A stretch of 64,000 nt of DNA from Sphingobacterium sp. UBA4616 (GTDB lineage Bacteria > Bacteroidota > Bacteroidia > Sphingobacteriales > Sphingobacteriaceae). Positions 43,590 to 51,887 of the stretch are shown in pieces. The position numbers were made by a program, and so were the translations under genes. The stretch lies in the NCBI GenBank assembly GCA_002386525.1, contig DGIS01000004.1, positions 107,492 through 171,491 of the forward strand. Direction: 5' to 3'. Below the pieces are notes generated by a model that was not told the DNA's origin, did not search any database, and saw only the letters and a program-made list of their open reading frames with translations. Within the stretch, counting starts at the first letter, position 1, and the number at the start of each line of letters is the position of its first letter.

Positions 43590-43611
43590 GTTGAAATTAA
43601 CACGTATAACA

Positions 43612-45966
43612 ATGAGGACACTGTTACTGCTAACTATTTGCTTTATATCACTACATGCTAAAAGCCAAAACTTATATTCTGGTACTATTGTAGATCAAAA
43701 ATCATTACAAGGTTTAGAAGGAGTATCTATAAAGATTATCGGCCCTGCCGAAAATCAGTCAAGTAAAGTGTTGATATCTGCTAGTGATGGTTCATTTGTG
43801 CTTAAAGATATTCATGCTGGAGGGTATAAAATGGTACTAACAGCGATAGGGTACAAAAGTTCTGAACGTGAAATTGTTATTCCCAGCATTTCCTCTAAAG
43901 TTGACACGACTTTTCTAATTAAGAATGAGCTCATCCTTGATGAAGTTCAGGTGACTGGGACGAAAAAATTGATAAATTATAAAACGGATCGTGTCGTACT
44001 TAATCTGGACGGGGCTGATATAGCTCAGGGTAATGATGTCATGGCTATATTGGGCATGAGTCCTTATGTACAGGTTGTTAATAATCAAATTAAGGTTCAA
44101 GGTAAAAATAATATAGCTGTTTTCCTTGATAAGCAACGTATACCCGAAACTTCTTTGCAAATGGTATTGTCTACATTGTCAGGTGATAAAATTGAAAGAA
44201 TAGAAATCATCACTGCACCTTCATCTAAATATGATGGAAATACTTCGGCTGTTATTGAGATCTTTACCAAAAAGAAAAAGACGAAAGGTATTATTGGTTC
44301 AATAGAAGGAAGTTTATTTAAAGGCGTAAAAGCTGGGGGAAGTGGAGGTTTAACTGCTAGCGTAAATCTTGGGAAAATTTATTTTGACGCCGATGCAAAT
44401 CATAACACAAAAAAAATGATTGAAAAAGGTTATCAAAATAGATCACTTATAAAACATTCGGAAGAAATCGGAGCGTTAAATCAAGATATAGACTTTTCAG
44501 ACAATAATTATAATTCCGGATCATATTCAGCTGGTGTGGGCTATCAGCCATCTAACAATGACAAATTGGCGATTACTTTTAGAAGAAATTACAATAAATA
44601 CGATGGTATTGGGAATGTTTTCATTACTAAAACCGAAAATGGAAATTTATCGAAAATACATAGCAGGAATGATATCAGATATGATATCAACAATTATACA
44701 TTTGGTACCAATTATATTCGAACGCTAGACACTTTGGATTCACGGATTCAGTTTTCAGGAGATGTATTAGTATATGAAAATGAAAAAAATCAGAAACTGG
44801 AAGAAATTATCGAAGGCAAAAAACAGTATACTTTTAATAATACATATTCCAAATTTAATGCAAAGACATTTGCAATAGATTTTGATAAGAACTATAACAC
44901 TCTTAAGTATAGCGTCGGAACGAAATATGTTCACACGCAGAGTGATAATACACAGTTGTTTAATCACACTGATCAAACTGATAGCTTGGAAAGCCGTTTT
45001 AAAGAATCTATTTTTGCACTTTATCTTTCTGGCGAATATAAATTTTCTGAAAAAGCCAATCTCAGCTTAGGGTTTAGGGGTGAAAATACTGATTATCAGC
45101 TTTCTATTCAGCAGGAACTCAAAAAGAACTATTTCCATTTTTTACCTAAAGTGAGATTTGATTATTTGTTCAATGAAAGTTATACTTTCTCTGTAGGTTA
45201 TGCAAGAAACATAAATAGACCTTCATACGGCAAATTGATACCATACGAATTTATCATAGACAATTACACGGTTAGTCGTGGGAATTCAAAATTAATTCCG
45301 GAAGTTAATCATGAGCTTTTTATAAATGCCGGTCTGAAGGAAACTAACCTCACTTTAAACTATATCATAACAAACAATAGTTTGAACGATTATTATCTAT
45401 ATAACCCTGAAACATATAAATATACGCTTACTACAGACAATTTCTACAATAAATATCAATGGACTCTGAGTGCTTCTCGTTCTTTCAATTTTGTGAAATT
45501 TTGGAATTCCAATCTATATTTAGAAGGTAACCATCTAAAATTTAGTTATCCGGGACTGCAGGACGGGGAGATCAAAAGTAAGTCTAAGTATTATGGGAAT
45601 CTAAGTTTCTATAACAGTTTCGCGATAGCAAACGGATGGAATGTAGAAGCAGCGTTTTTTGGTAGTACTGCATTTTTGGACGGACTTTACAGTATTGGCG
45701 CTTTTTCAAACACTACCTTGGGCGTCCGGAAATCTCTTTTTGGAAAAAAGGCATTTATAAAACTTTCTATATCAGATCTTTTTTATGATGCTAATATGAA
45801 AGTAAAAACAGAAGACCTGCCAGCGATATCTCAGAGTTATCTTAAAAGGGATACGAGAAAAATTACGCTCAGTTTTAAATACAATTTTTCTGCAGGAGCT
45901 AAATCAAAGATTAAAAGTTTGGAAAATGATGGAAATAAAACCTTGAAGGAGAGACTTGGAATGTAG
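43612..45966 (+). CDS. Outer-membrane beta-barrel protein with carboxypeptidase-like regulatory domain
   Basis: I start at ATG 43612 (MRTLLLLTICFISL), giving 784 aa; the longer frame begins in the terminator. A signal peptide ends near AKSQ. A carboxypeptidase-like regulatory domain (~20-105; GTIVDQKSLQGLEGVSIKII) and a plug-like region (LNLDGADIAQGNDVMAIL; DKIERIEIITAPSSKYDGN) follow, then a TonB-receptor-type barrel of the OMP_b-brl_3 kind. It lies after the regulator terminator but on the same strand and in the same AT-rich block. It may carry the lanthipeptide across the outer membrane or give immunity; that is inference. Confidence 0.85.
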   Translation: MRTLLLLTICFISLHAKSQNLYSGTIVDQKSLQGLEGVSIKIIGPAENQSSKVLISASDGSFVLKDIHAGGYKMVLTAIGYKSSEREIVIPSISSKVDTTFLIKNELILDEVQVTGTKKLINYKTDRVVLNLDGADIAQGNDVMAILGMSPYVQVVNNQIKVQGKNNIAVFLDKQRIPETSLQMVLSTLSGDKIERIEIITAPSSKYDGNTSAVIEIFTKKKKTKGIIGSIEGSLFKGVKAGGSGGLTASVNLGKIYFDADANHNTKKMIEKGYQNRSLIKHSEEIGALNQDIDFSDNNYNSGSYSAGVGYQPSNNDKLAITFRRNYNKYDGIGNVFITKTENGNLSKIHSRNDIRYDINNYTFGTNYIRTLDTLDSRIQFSGDVLVYENEKNQKLEEIIEGKKQYTFNNTYSKFNAKTFAIDFDKNYNTLKYSVGTKYVHTQSDNTQLFNHTDQTDSLESRFKESIFALYLSGEYKFSEKANLSLGFRGENTDYQLSIQQELKKNYFHFLPKVRFDYLFNESYTFSVGYARNINRPSYGKLIPYEFIIDNYTVSRGNSKLIPEVNHELFINAGLKETNLTLNYIITNNSLNDYYLYNPETYKYTLTTDNFYNKYQWTLSASRSFNFVKFWNSNLYLEGNHLKFSYPGLQDGEIKSKSKYYGNLSFYNSFAIANGWNVEAAFFGSTAFLDGLYSIGAFSNTTLGVRKSLFGKKAFIKLSISDLFYDANMKVKTEDLPAISQSYLKRDTRKITLSFKYNFSAGAKSKIKSLENDGNKTLKERLGM

Positions 45967-46011
45967 ATGTAGGATGTGGCTTTGCTTTGTTATGATGCAC
46001 TGAAAAATAAC

Positions 46012-46220
46012 TTTCACCTCCCATTCCCTTCATTCACCTATTATTCCTGAACGTTAGTCTAAAGCCCATAGGCTAGGGGCCTATTGTGTCGTAGTTTTGA
46101 GTCAACAAATAAGAACAAAAACCATCATGAGCATAGATGGAAAATGTTCATGATAGCTTCATCACAAATGAAGAACAAAATATTTAGATGAAAAAACTAA
46201 CACTATAAAATAAAGACATT
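46012..46220 (+). repeat. NTF2-family 5' leader, copy 5, containing a mini-element
   Basis: The leader (46012-46121) matches copies 1-4. A mini-element at 46122-46193 (CCATCATGAGCATAGATGG...TTTAGATGAAAA) sits at the same UTR position as in copy 3. Its first hairpin reads CATGAGCAT/ATGTTCATG. Confidence 0.7.
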
Positions 46221-46439
46221 ATGAGAACTTTCGTAAAAACAATCGCAGCAGCAGCTTTAATCGCAGTATCAACATTTACTATGGCAGCTGAAGGATCTGG
46301 GCGAAAGGCTACAAAAACCAACTTTAACCTGTCCAGAGCAGACTTTGCTTTAGCGCACTATGTTGCGGTAACGACGGAGGGAGAATCAGCAGGAATAGAG
46401 CAATTATTCGCGGAAGTAATCATCAGTTTTAGACATTGA
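46221..46439 (+). pseudogene. NTF2-family copy 5, 3'-truncated
   Basis: The frame starts with the family signal peptide (MRTFVKTIAAAALIAVSTF) and follows the family to EQLFAE. It then runs into unrelated sequence (VIISFRH) and stops just before the minus-strand metallopeptidase-like gene at 46447. About half of the mature domain is missing. Extra substitutions in the retained part (ALTMAAEGSGRK-type changes) suggest relaxed constraint. A remnant of the family 3' end is seen at 49420, beyond three minus-strand genes. Confidence 0.8.
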
Positions 46440-46446
46440 AGGACAT

Positions 46447-47358
46447 TCATTCATAAAATACCTTCAGCTGCTCCAGCCTCTTTTTTACCAGCTTATTCTT
46501 CATCGGTTCAAAACTCATTATTTCGTCGCTGTTCTGTTTTACGGATACCCGAAAAGGCTGGTTTAGCTTTGCTGTTAAATGATAGATAGCCACCAGCTCA
46601 GCGAAGTCTTCAAACCATGCGGCTGTACTGTAAAGTGAAGAAAAAGGCGTTTTTTGAAGATCTTCGTAAATTTTCTGCGCATCAGATATCGGTACCTGCT
46701 TTCCGCTCCGGAAGCGTGTGGTTGCCAGCAAAGGGCTGATGAACGCTTTCTCGGGTACGTTTGCGGTATGCCAGATACCTCGGGTAAATGCTGAAGGTGA
46801 TGCCTCCGTATCGACCTCGACAGAATGAGGTGTAAGACCCAGTACCGCATCCACAACATGTGTTGCCTCGTGAAGCAATACGTACACCATAGCGTCCAGC
46901 TCGCCGGCATCTATCGTTACCTTCAGTCCGATGTCTTCAGGAAATGTGTAGTATGAATTCTCCTTCCATGTGGCCCATTGGGAAACAGTTTCGTTAAAAA
47001 TTTCTGCACGAAAAGTAATGTTGAATTTTTGGCTTGAATCGGCTGTTTCAACCGGGGATGTAAGTGCCGTATTGGGCATATTATCCATGAAACTTATACT
47101 GTGCAGATGTTGCTTCAGAATTTTACTATGCAGCGGCGACAGCATAGTAAAAGCCTTTGCGACCTGGTCTTTTTCTTTGGCTGTCAGTACATGATCCAGT
47201 GGCCGCATCCCTGCGTCGCGAAATTTGATGAAAACTTCATCCGGTGCCGGTTGTATTCGTTCTGCCAATGCCGACGAGGATTGGCTTTCCCAAGTTTGGG
47301 CGTGAAGATTCATTGGGATAAAAAAAGAAAAAAATAAGTAAGAAAAGAATCTGCGCAT
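46447..47358 (-). CDS. Secreted HExxH metallopeptidase-like protein
   Basis: This 303-aa protein has a Sec signal peptide (MRRFFSYLFFSFFIPMNL, cleavage near HAQ). The segment VYVLLHEATHVVDAVLG contains a zinc-type HExxH motif, and AWFEDFAELVAIYHL ~90 residues later could supply a third Glu ligand, fitting a gluzincin-like fold. I cannot name the family, and substrate and activity are unproven. It lies downstream of an AraC regulator on the same strand, with a 37-bp gap, and its 3' end abuts the truncated NTF2-family copy. Confidence 0.72.
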   Translation of the reverse strand: MRRFFSYLFFSFFIPMNLHAQTWESQSSSALAERIQPAPDEVFIKFRDAGMRPLDHVLTAKEKDQVAKAFTMLSPLHSKILKQHLHSISFMDNMPNTALTSPVETADSSQKFNITFRAEIFNETVSQWATWKENSYYTFPEDIGLKVTIDAGELDAMVYVLLHEATHVVDAVLGLTPHSVEVDTEASPSAFTRGIWHTANVPEKAFISPLLATTRFRSGKQVPISDAQKIYEDLQKTPFSSLYSTAAWFEDFAELVAIYHLTAKLNQPFRVSVKQNSDEIMSFEPMKNKLVKKRLEQLKVFYE

Positions 47359-47395
47359 CTTTTTGAAATTTATATTGAAATAACAACGACTGAAT

Positions 47396-48253
47396 TTAAT
47401 TTATGGCAAGAAATTTTGACCTGAATGCTGACGGCGTTTCACCTGATTTCTGTACAAATAGCCTGCTGAAGTATGCCGGGTCTTCATATCCCAATTCATA
47501 GCCAACCTCTTTTGCAGTCAGATTGGTATGTACCAGCAGTCGTTTTGCTTCTAACAGAATCCTGTTTTTAATCACATCGTTAGGCTGAGGCAGATTGAGC
47601 CTTTTAAATTTATGGCTAATCGTTTTTGGAGCCATAAACAAGAGTTCAGCATAATCGGCAACATGATGCTTTTCCTTATAATGTTCGTCAACCAACAAGG
47701 TAAACTTCCTGAAAAAATCCAGGTCGCTGTTCTGTTCAGTAAGTTCTTTATCAAGATTTTGTTGTTTCCACAACCGTGTGGATTTGATGAACAATTGTTT
47801 AAGATAGGTACGAAGCATCTCTTCCAGCGAGGTATCGTTCAATCCGAACTCATCCGTCATCTGTCCGAAAATATAGCTAAAGAAGGGAATTTCGTTTTTG
47901 TTGAGTTCCACCATCGGCATATTGTAGATGTTGCTGAAAAGCAATCCGTTACAGGCTACTTCCTCATCATGTATCTGGATACAATAAAAGTCGCGGTTGT
48001 AAAAAATGAAGTGTCCGTCTTCTTTTCCGAGCTTTTTTATATGCAGATGCTGATTGGGGCTTACAAAGAACAGGGAGGGCTGTTTTACGGAATATTCAAC
48101 AAGATCAACCTGTAATTCAGCTCCCTTTGAAAGAAGCAGTACTTTTATGTATTGCTTATAACCCGCGCTATTAATGGAATCGACATTATCTTCATGCACC
48201 GATATAAGCCCTATGGTTTTTAGGTCGTTTCGAAATACTTTTTCACTTGCCAT
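47396..48253 (-). CDS. AraC-family transcriptional regulator
   Basis: This 285-aa protein has an N-terminal cupin-like sensing region (AELQVDLVEYSVKQPSLFFV) and a C-terminal AraC domain with two helix-turn-helix units (YAELLFMAPKTISHKFKRL; LTAKEVGYELGYEDPAYFSRLF; ending KSGETPSAFRSKF). It lies on the same strand between the metallopeptidase-like gene (37 bp downstream) and the hydrolase gene (90 bp upstream), so it may regulate one or both. Confidence 0.92.
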   Translation of the reverse strand: MASEKVFRNDLKTIGLISVHEDNVDSINSAGYKQYIKVLLLSKGAELQVDLVEYSVKQPSLFFVSPNQHLHIKKLGKEDGHFIFYNRDFYCIQIHDEEVACNGLLFSNIYNMPMVELNKNEIPFFSYIFGQMTDEFGLNDTSLEEMLRTYLKQLFIKSTRLWKQQNLDKELTEQNSDLDFFRKFTLLVDEHYKEKHHVADYAELLFMAPKTISHKFKRLNLPQPNDVIKNRILLEAKRLLVHTNLTAKEVGYELGYEDPAYFSRLFVQKSGETPSAFRSKFLAIN

Positions 48254-48343
48254 ATTGGTAAACTAATGGAGTTAAAAATACAAATCTCCGTTCAAATAGA
48301 AACAGGAGAACACAATATTCTTGCTCTCCCGTTTTGCAATTCA

Positions 48344-49249
48344 TCATGATTTTGCAAATTTCTCCAGCTCGGTATTGAATTTTTCCATTTCTTCGACGAA
48401 CAAGGCATGACCGCTGTTTTCAAAGCGGATAAGCGTTGAATTTTTTATGCCTTTCTGTAATTGTTCTGCCCAAACAAGCGGACAGTTTTTATCATACACT
48501 CCCTGAAATATGGTTACAGGAATATTGATTTTTGAAAGCTGGGAGCGTAGGTCCAAATCGCTGAGTGCGGTGATCGATTCTGTCATGGCATAAGGAGAGG
48601 CCTGCAAGTTAATATTCTCCAACCATTTTTCTACGTTTTTAGAGATATTACCTTCTTTCGCCACGAAGCCTGCACCGAAACTTGCGATCAGATCCTGTCT
48701 TTGTGTTTTGGTTGCGTTTATCAATTCTTGTACCACTTGATCCGGCAATCCGTCAGGAAAACCTTCACGCTGTTTCCACGATGGTGCCGCCGCCCCAAAC
48801 AGCGCTAGCTTACTTATATGGGCGGAGTTATATTTTGTTACATAATGTAGCACCACTGCACCACCGAGCGAAAACCCCCCAAGTGTAGCATTTTGTATGT
48901 CCAATTTTTCCAGAACCACTTTTATATCATCGGAAAAAACATCAAAGTCATACTTTCCGTAAGGTTTATCTGATTTTCCAAAACCACGAAGTGTAATTCC
49001 AATCACTCTGAATCCGCTTCGGGATAGATATTGGTATTGGTACTCGTACATTTCATCGCTCAATGGCCATCCGTGAATCAATACGATAGGTTTACCTTCG
49101 CCAAGGTCGGTTACATGGAGCTTTACTCCCTTTTCTACTTCGATGTATTCTGCTCTTCCGGCAGAAGCTGGTACTCTTTTCCCTTGGGCAAAAAGAGAAA
49201 CGCTCAATAAAGTCATCACTAAGCTGATTGTTGCAATAATTGTTTTCAT
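48344..49249 (-). CDS. Secreted alpha/beta hydrolase
   Basis: This 301-aa protein has a Sec signal peptide (MKTIIATISLVMTLLSVSL, cleavage near FAQ). The alpha/beta hydrolase core has the oxyanion loop HGWPLSDEM, the nucleophile elbow GFSLGG (Ser), Asp in GVYDKNCP and His in ENSGHALFVEE. The pattern is like chloroperoxidase-type or esterase members; the substrate is unknown. It is divergent from the 49.4-kb region and upstream of an AraC gene on the same strand, a common regulator/hydrolase arrangement. Confidence 0.9.
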   Translation of the reverse strand: MKTIIATISLVMTLLSVSLFAQGKRVPASAGRAEYIEVEKGVKLHVTDLGEGKPIVLIHGWPLSDEMYEYQYQYLSRSGFRVIGITLRGFGKSDKPYGKYDFDVFSDDIKVVLEKLDIQNATLGGFSLGGAVVLHYVTKYNSAHISKLALFGAAAPSWKQREGFPDGLPDQVVQELINATKTQRQDLIASFGAGFVAKEGNISKNVEKWLENINLQASPYAMTESITALSDLDLRSQLSKINIPVTIFQGVYDKNCPLVWAEQLQKGIKNSTLIRFENSGHALFVEEMEKFNTELEKFAKS

Positions 49250-49424
49250 TTTTTTAATGTTTAAATTGTTTTAAAGTTATGATACAAAGATATAATCAGC
49301 TTGATTCGAATGGAATGGATAATGGTGGATATGTATTGTACTTTTTTCCCTATTGAAGAATTTATGGTAATAGCCGCGAATCCAAAAAAATGTTGAAATT
49401 AGAGCTATTACCAACGCTGATCTC

Positions 49425-49820
49425 GTGAATCATCTATTTATTAAGGCCTCGCTGATAAGTGTTGATGTGCTTTCGGTTATTTCTCTGATGGGAAAAAAAC
49501 CTAATCCTCAATCCAAGCTCCAACAGAAATTAATAAAGGAAGAGGAAGAGCGGTATCTTGATAGTACCTTTTCAAAACGTATGGTTCAAAATTTGACGGG
49601 CCTTAGAAGGGACTCTCTACAAACTTTCATGCAGTTGTACCGTCCGAATATTGATACAGCGAAATACATGTCCGACTATGATATTATCCTGCACATCAAA
49701 AAGAGTTATCAAGAATATATCAAACCTCAAGTTAGCCAAACCAGCAGAGCATGGAGAGTACTACTTTTTTATAAGGCGACTGAGCTCGTAATTATGGATA
49801 TTAATGTTAATTTTATATGA
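49425..49820 (+). CDS. Chimeric small ORF: family 3'-end remnant joined to a C-terminal fragment
   Basis: This 131-aa frame starts MNHLFIKASLISVDV in sequence (AATCAT...TTTATTAAGGCC) that resembles the 3' end of the NTF2-family modules. It then continues with a hydrophilic region ending in NLTGLRRDSLQTFMQLYRP and YDIILHIKKSY. That last block resembles the C-terminus of larger carboxypeptidase-like-regulatory-domain proteins of Sphingobacteriaceae, as I recall them. It is probably a truncated gene remnant with an accidental start rather than an intact protein. Confidence 0.4.
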   Translation: MNHLFIKASLISVDVLSVISLMGKKPNPQSKLQQKLIKEEEERYLDSTFSKRMVQNLTGLRRDSLQTFMQLYRPNIDTAKYMSDYDIILHIKKSYQEYIKPQVSQTSRAWRVLLFYKATELVIMDINVNFI

Positions 49821-49868
49821 AATTAACATCTGTTAGGTTAATTTGCATCAATTAAACACACCGAATTC

Positions 49869-50444
49869 ATGATCGTTGGACTGAAACATATTTCCATATC
49901 AATGGACGATTTTCTCTTATTACAATCTGGAGATCAGTGTGTTTTTAATATTGTGTTCAATTATTATCAGCCGATTATTTATTTTAAAGTCAGACAACTC
50001 TGCAAAAGTGACAGTGATGCGGAGGAGATCACACAGGAAGTTTTCATTGAATTTTATTTAAAAAGAATGCAGCTTTCCGGTCCGGAAGCCATTTTTCCTT
50101 TTCTATTTGCTATTTCAAAGAGAATGGCCATATCTAATTTCCGTAAATCGCTAGTCCGGTCCAACTATCTGCAGTCTCTTCAGCACAGTTGGCCTGAAAG
50201 TTTTTTTTCGCTCCAGGATGAATTGGATGGCAAAGAGCTACAGGTCATCTTAGAATCTATTATTGCACAATTGCCTCCACAGCAGCAGGCAATTTACCGG
50301 CGGAGCAAGTTTGAAGATCAATCTTATCAGGAAATTGCCGATCAAGAAGGACTCTCCAAAAATACGGTACGCAATCACCTCAGTCTCGCCTCAAAATTTG
50401 TCCGGTTCAAGTTGGACAAAATCCTTTCCATCTTTTTTTTCTAA
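49869..50444 (+). CDS. ECF RNA polymerase sigma factor, FecI-like
   Basis: This 191-aa protein (or 180 aa from Met12) has sigma region 2 (FNIVFNYYQPIIYFKVRQL; DAEEITQEVFIEFYL) and region 4 (LPPQQQAIYRRSKFEDQSYQ; IADQEGLSKNTVRNHLSLA). It precedes a FecR gene by about 150 bp and an STN-type SusC gene, mirroring the locus at 17.8 kb. It likely activates the downstream SusCD and enzyme genes on substrate contact. Confidence 0.9.
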   Translation: MIVGLKHISISMDDFLLLQSGDQCVFNIVFNYYQPIIYFKVRQLCKSDSDAEEITQEVFIEFYLKRMQLSGPEAIFPFLFAISKRMAISNFRKSLVRSNYLQSLQHSWPESFFSLQDELDGKELQVILESIIAQLPPQQQAIYRRSKFEDQSYQEIADQEGLSKNTVRNHLSLASKFVRFKLDKILSIFFF

Positions 50445-50596
50445 GCAGCCCGCGTTGTGCGTCGACTTTTATCTGGTCGATTTAGCCATCCTATGGGCTA
50501 AGGAGCGGGTCATCTACTATCCATAAAAAAAAATATTTTTCAATTGGTACTTTTTCTAGGTTCGCGCGATTATGTAGTTGAAATCGATCCAAAGGA

Positions 50597-51808
50597 ATGA
50601 ACCAAATTGAACAATACAGCCAATTAATACGTAAATATCTTGCTGATCAAGCCAGCAAAGAAGAACAGGAATTGCTTGTAGGATTAATGGATGATCCCGT
50701 ATTTTTTCAGGCTTGGGAGAAAGTCTGGCGGGAGAACTCGTACCCTGCAAAGCCTGCAACATACCCCGATCCACATCGGATGATGGAAAATATATTGGCC
50801 GATCCCCGAATTACGACAGCGGCATCTACTCCCCAAAAGATTACAGATGGTCATTTTAATTTCAGAAGAAGTTGGTGGCAGGTGGCGGCAATCTTTCTTG
50901 CGTTCTGCGGAGCCGTGCTATGGGGCTACTACAACTTTTATACCGTGGATATCCAGCCTAAAGAGCAGCTTTCTAAGGTGTCGATCGTACCAGGTTCTGA
51001 TAAAGCCATAATCATCCTTGAAAATGGAAAACAGATCGACCTCAGTTTGCTGCATGCGGATACGGTACTTGACCAGGGGGAATATTTGATTACCAAAGAC
51101 GATAAAGGTCAAATCAGTTATAAGCTCAAAGACAAGTTGTCAACAACAAATAACATCGTCTACAATACGGTCGTAACCCCTATAGGGGGAGAATATACGT
51201 TAAAGATGGCCGACGGAAGTCTTGTGCAGCTCAATGCAGGCAGTAAGATCACATATCCTGTAAGATTTGATGCGAAGTTTCGGTCGGTGCAGCTCGAAGG
51301 GGAAGCCTATTTTGAAGTGGCTAAAATGGACAATAAAGGAAAGCGGGTACCTTTTATCGTGCAAAGTGGAGCACAGACACTCGAGGTTCTTGGAACACAT
51401 TTTAACATCAGGAGTTTTGGGGATCAAATCGTTACCACGTTAGTAGAAGGAAAAGTCAAGCTCTCTTTTGCAGATGCTGCCTTGCACGAACAGGTTCTAG
51501 CGCCCAATGATCAGGTAGTCTTCAATAAAAGCCGCAAGAGCGTGAAAAAGGAGCAAGTAGATCCGTTTTATAGTCTTGCCTGGAAAAATGGAAATTTTGC
51601 TTTTGATAATGCATCCATTCAAACGGTCATGGACGAAGTAGCACGCTGGTATGATGTCGAGATCAGTTACCAAGATCAGCTGCAGGGACAGCACTTCTCC
51701 GGGACAATCTCCCGCTATGAGAATATCGATAAACTATTGAAAACAATTTCTTTCGCCGGCGGCGTACATTTCGAACGTAAAGGAAGGAGGATATATGTGC
51801 TAAACTAA
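50597..51808 (+). CDS. FecR-family anti-sigma factor
   Basis: This 403-aa protein has an N-terminal cytoplasmic domain and one membrane helix (about residues 94-112; WWQVAAIFLAFCGAVLWGYY). The FecR domain (GEYTLKMADGSLVQLNAGSKI; LEGEAYFEVA) and a C-terminal DUF4974-like domain (IQTVMDEVARWYDVEISY) follow. It is slightly longer than the FecR at 18467. It should relay substrate occupancy of the SusC protein encoded 80 bp downstream to the sigma factor. Confidence 0.92.
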   Translation: MNQIEQYSQLIRKYLADQASKEEQELLVGLMDDPVFFQAWEKVWRENSYPAKPATYPDPHRMMENILADPRITTAASTPQKITDGHFNFRRSWWQVAAIFLAFCGAVLWGYYNFYTVDIQPKEQLSKVSIVPGSDKAIIILENGKQIDLSLLHADTVLDQGEYLITKDDKGQISYKLKDKLSTTNNIVYNTVVTPIGGEYTLKMADGSLVQLNAGSKITYPVRFDAKFRSVQLEGEAYFEVAKMDNKGKRVPFIVQSGAQTLEVLGTHFNIRSFGDQIVTTLVEGKVKLSFADAALHEQVLAPNDQVVFNKSRKSVKKEQVDPFYSLAWKNGNFAFDNASIQTVMDEVARWYDVEISYQDQLQGQHFSGTISRYENIDKLLKTISFAGGVHFERKGRRIYVLN

Positions 51809-51887
51809 CGCTGATGAGAAGGGAAGCATATATAACAATCAGGAGCGCGCCAACGCCCCTGAAAGTTTTGTCTTTTTCTCGACATGG

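Noticed and set aside
14876..46439. Leader repeats considered as a CRISPR array
   Set aside because: The repeats are long, kilobases apart, attached to genes, and have no regular spacers; no Cas genes are present.
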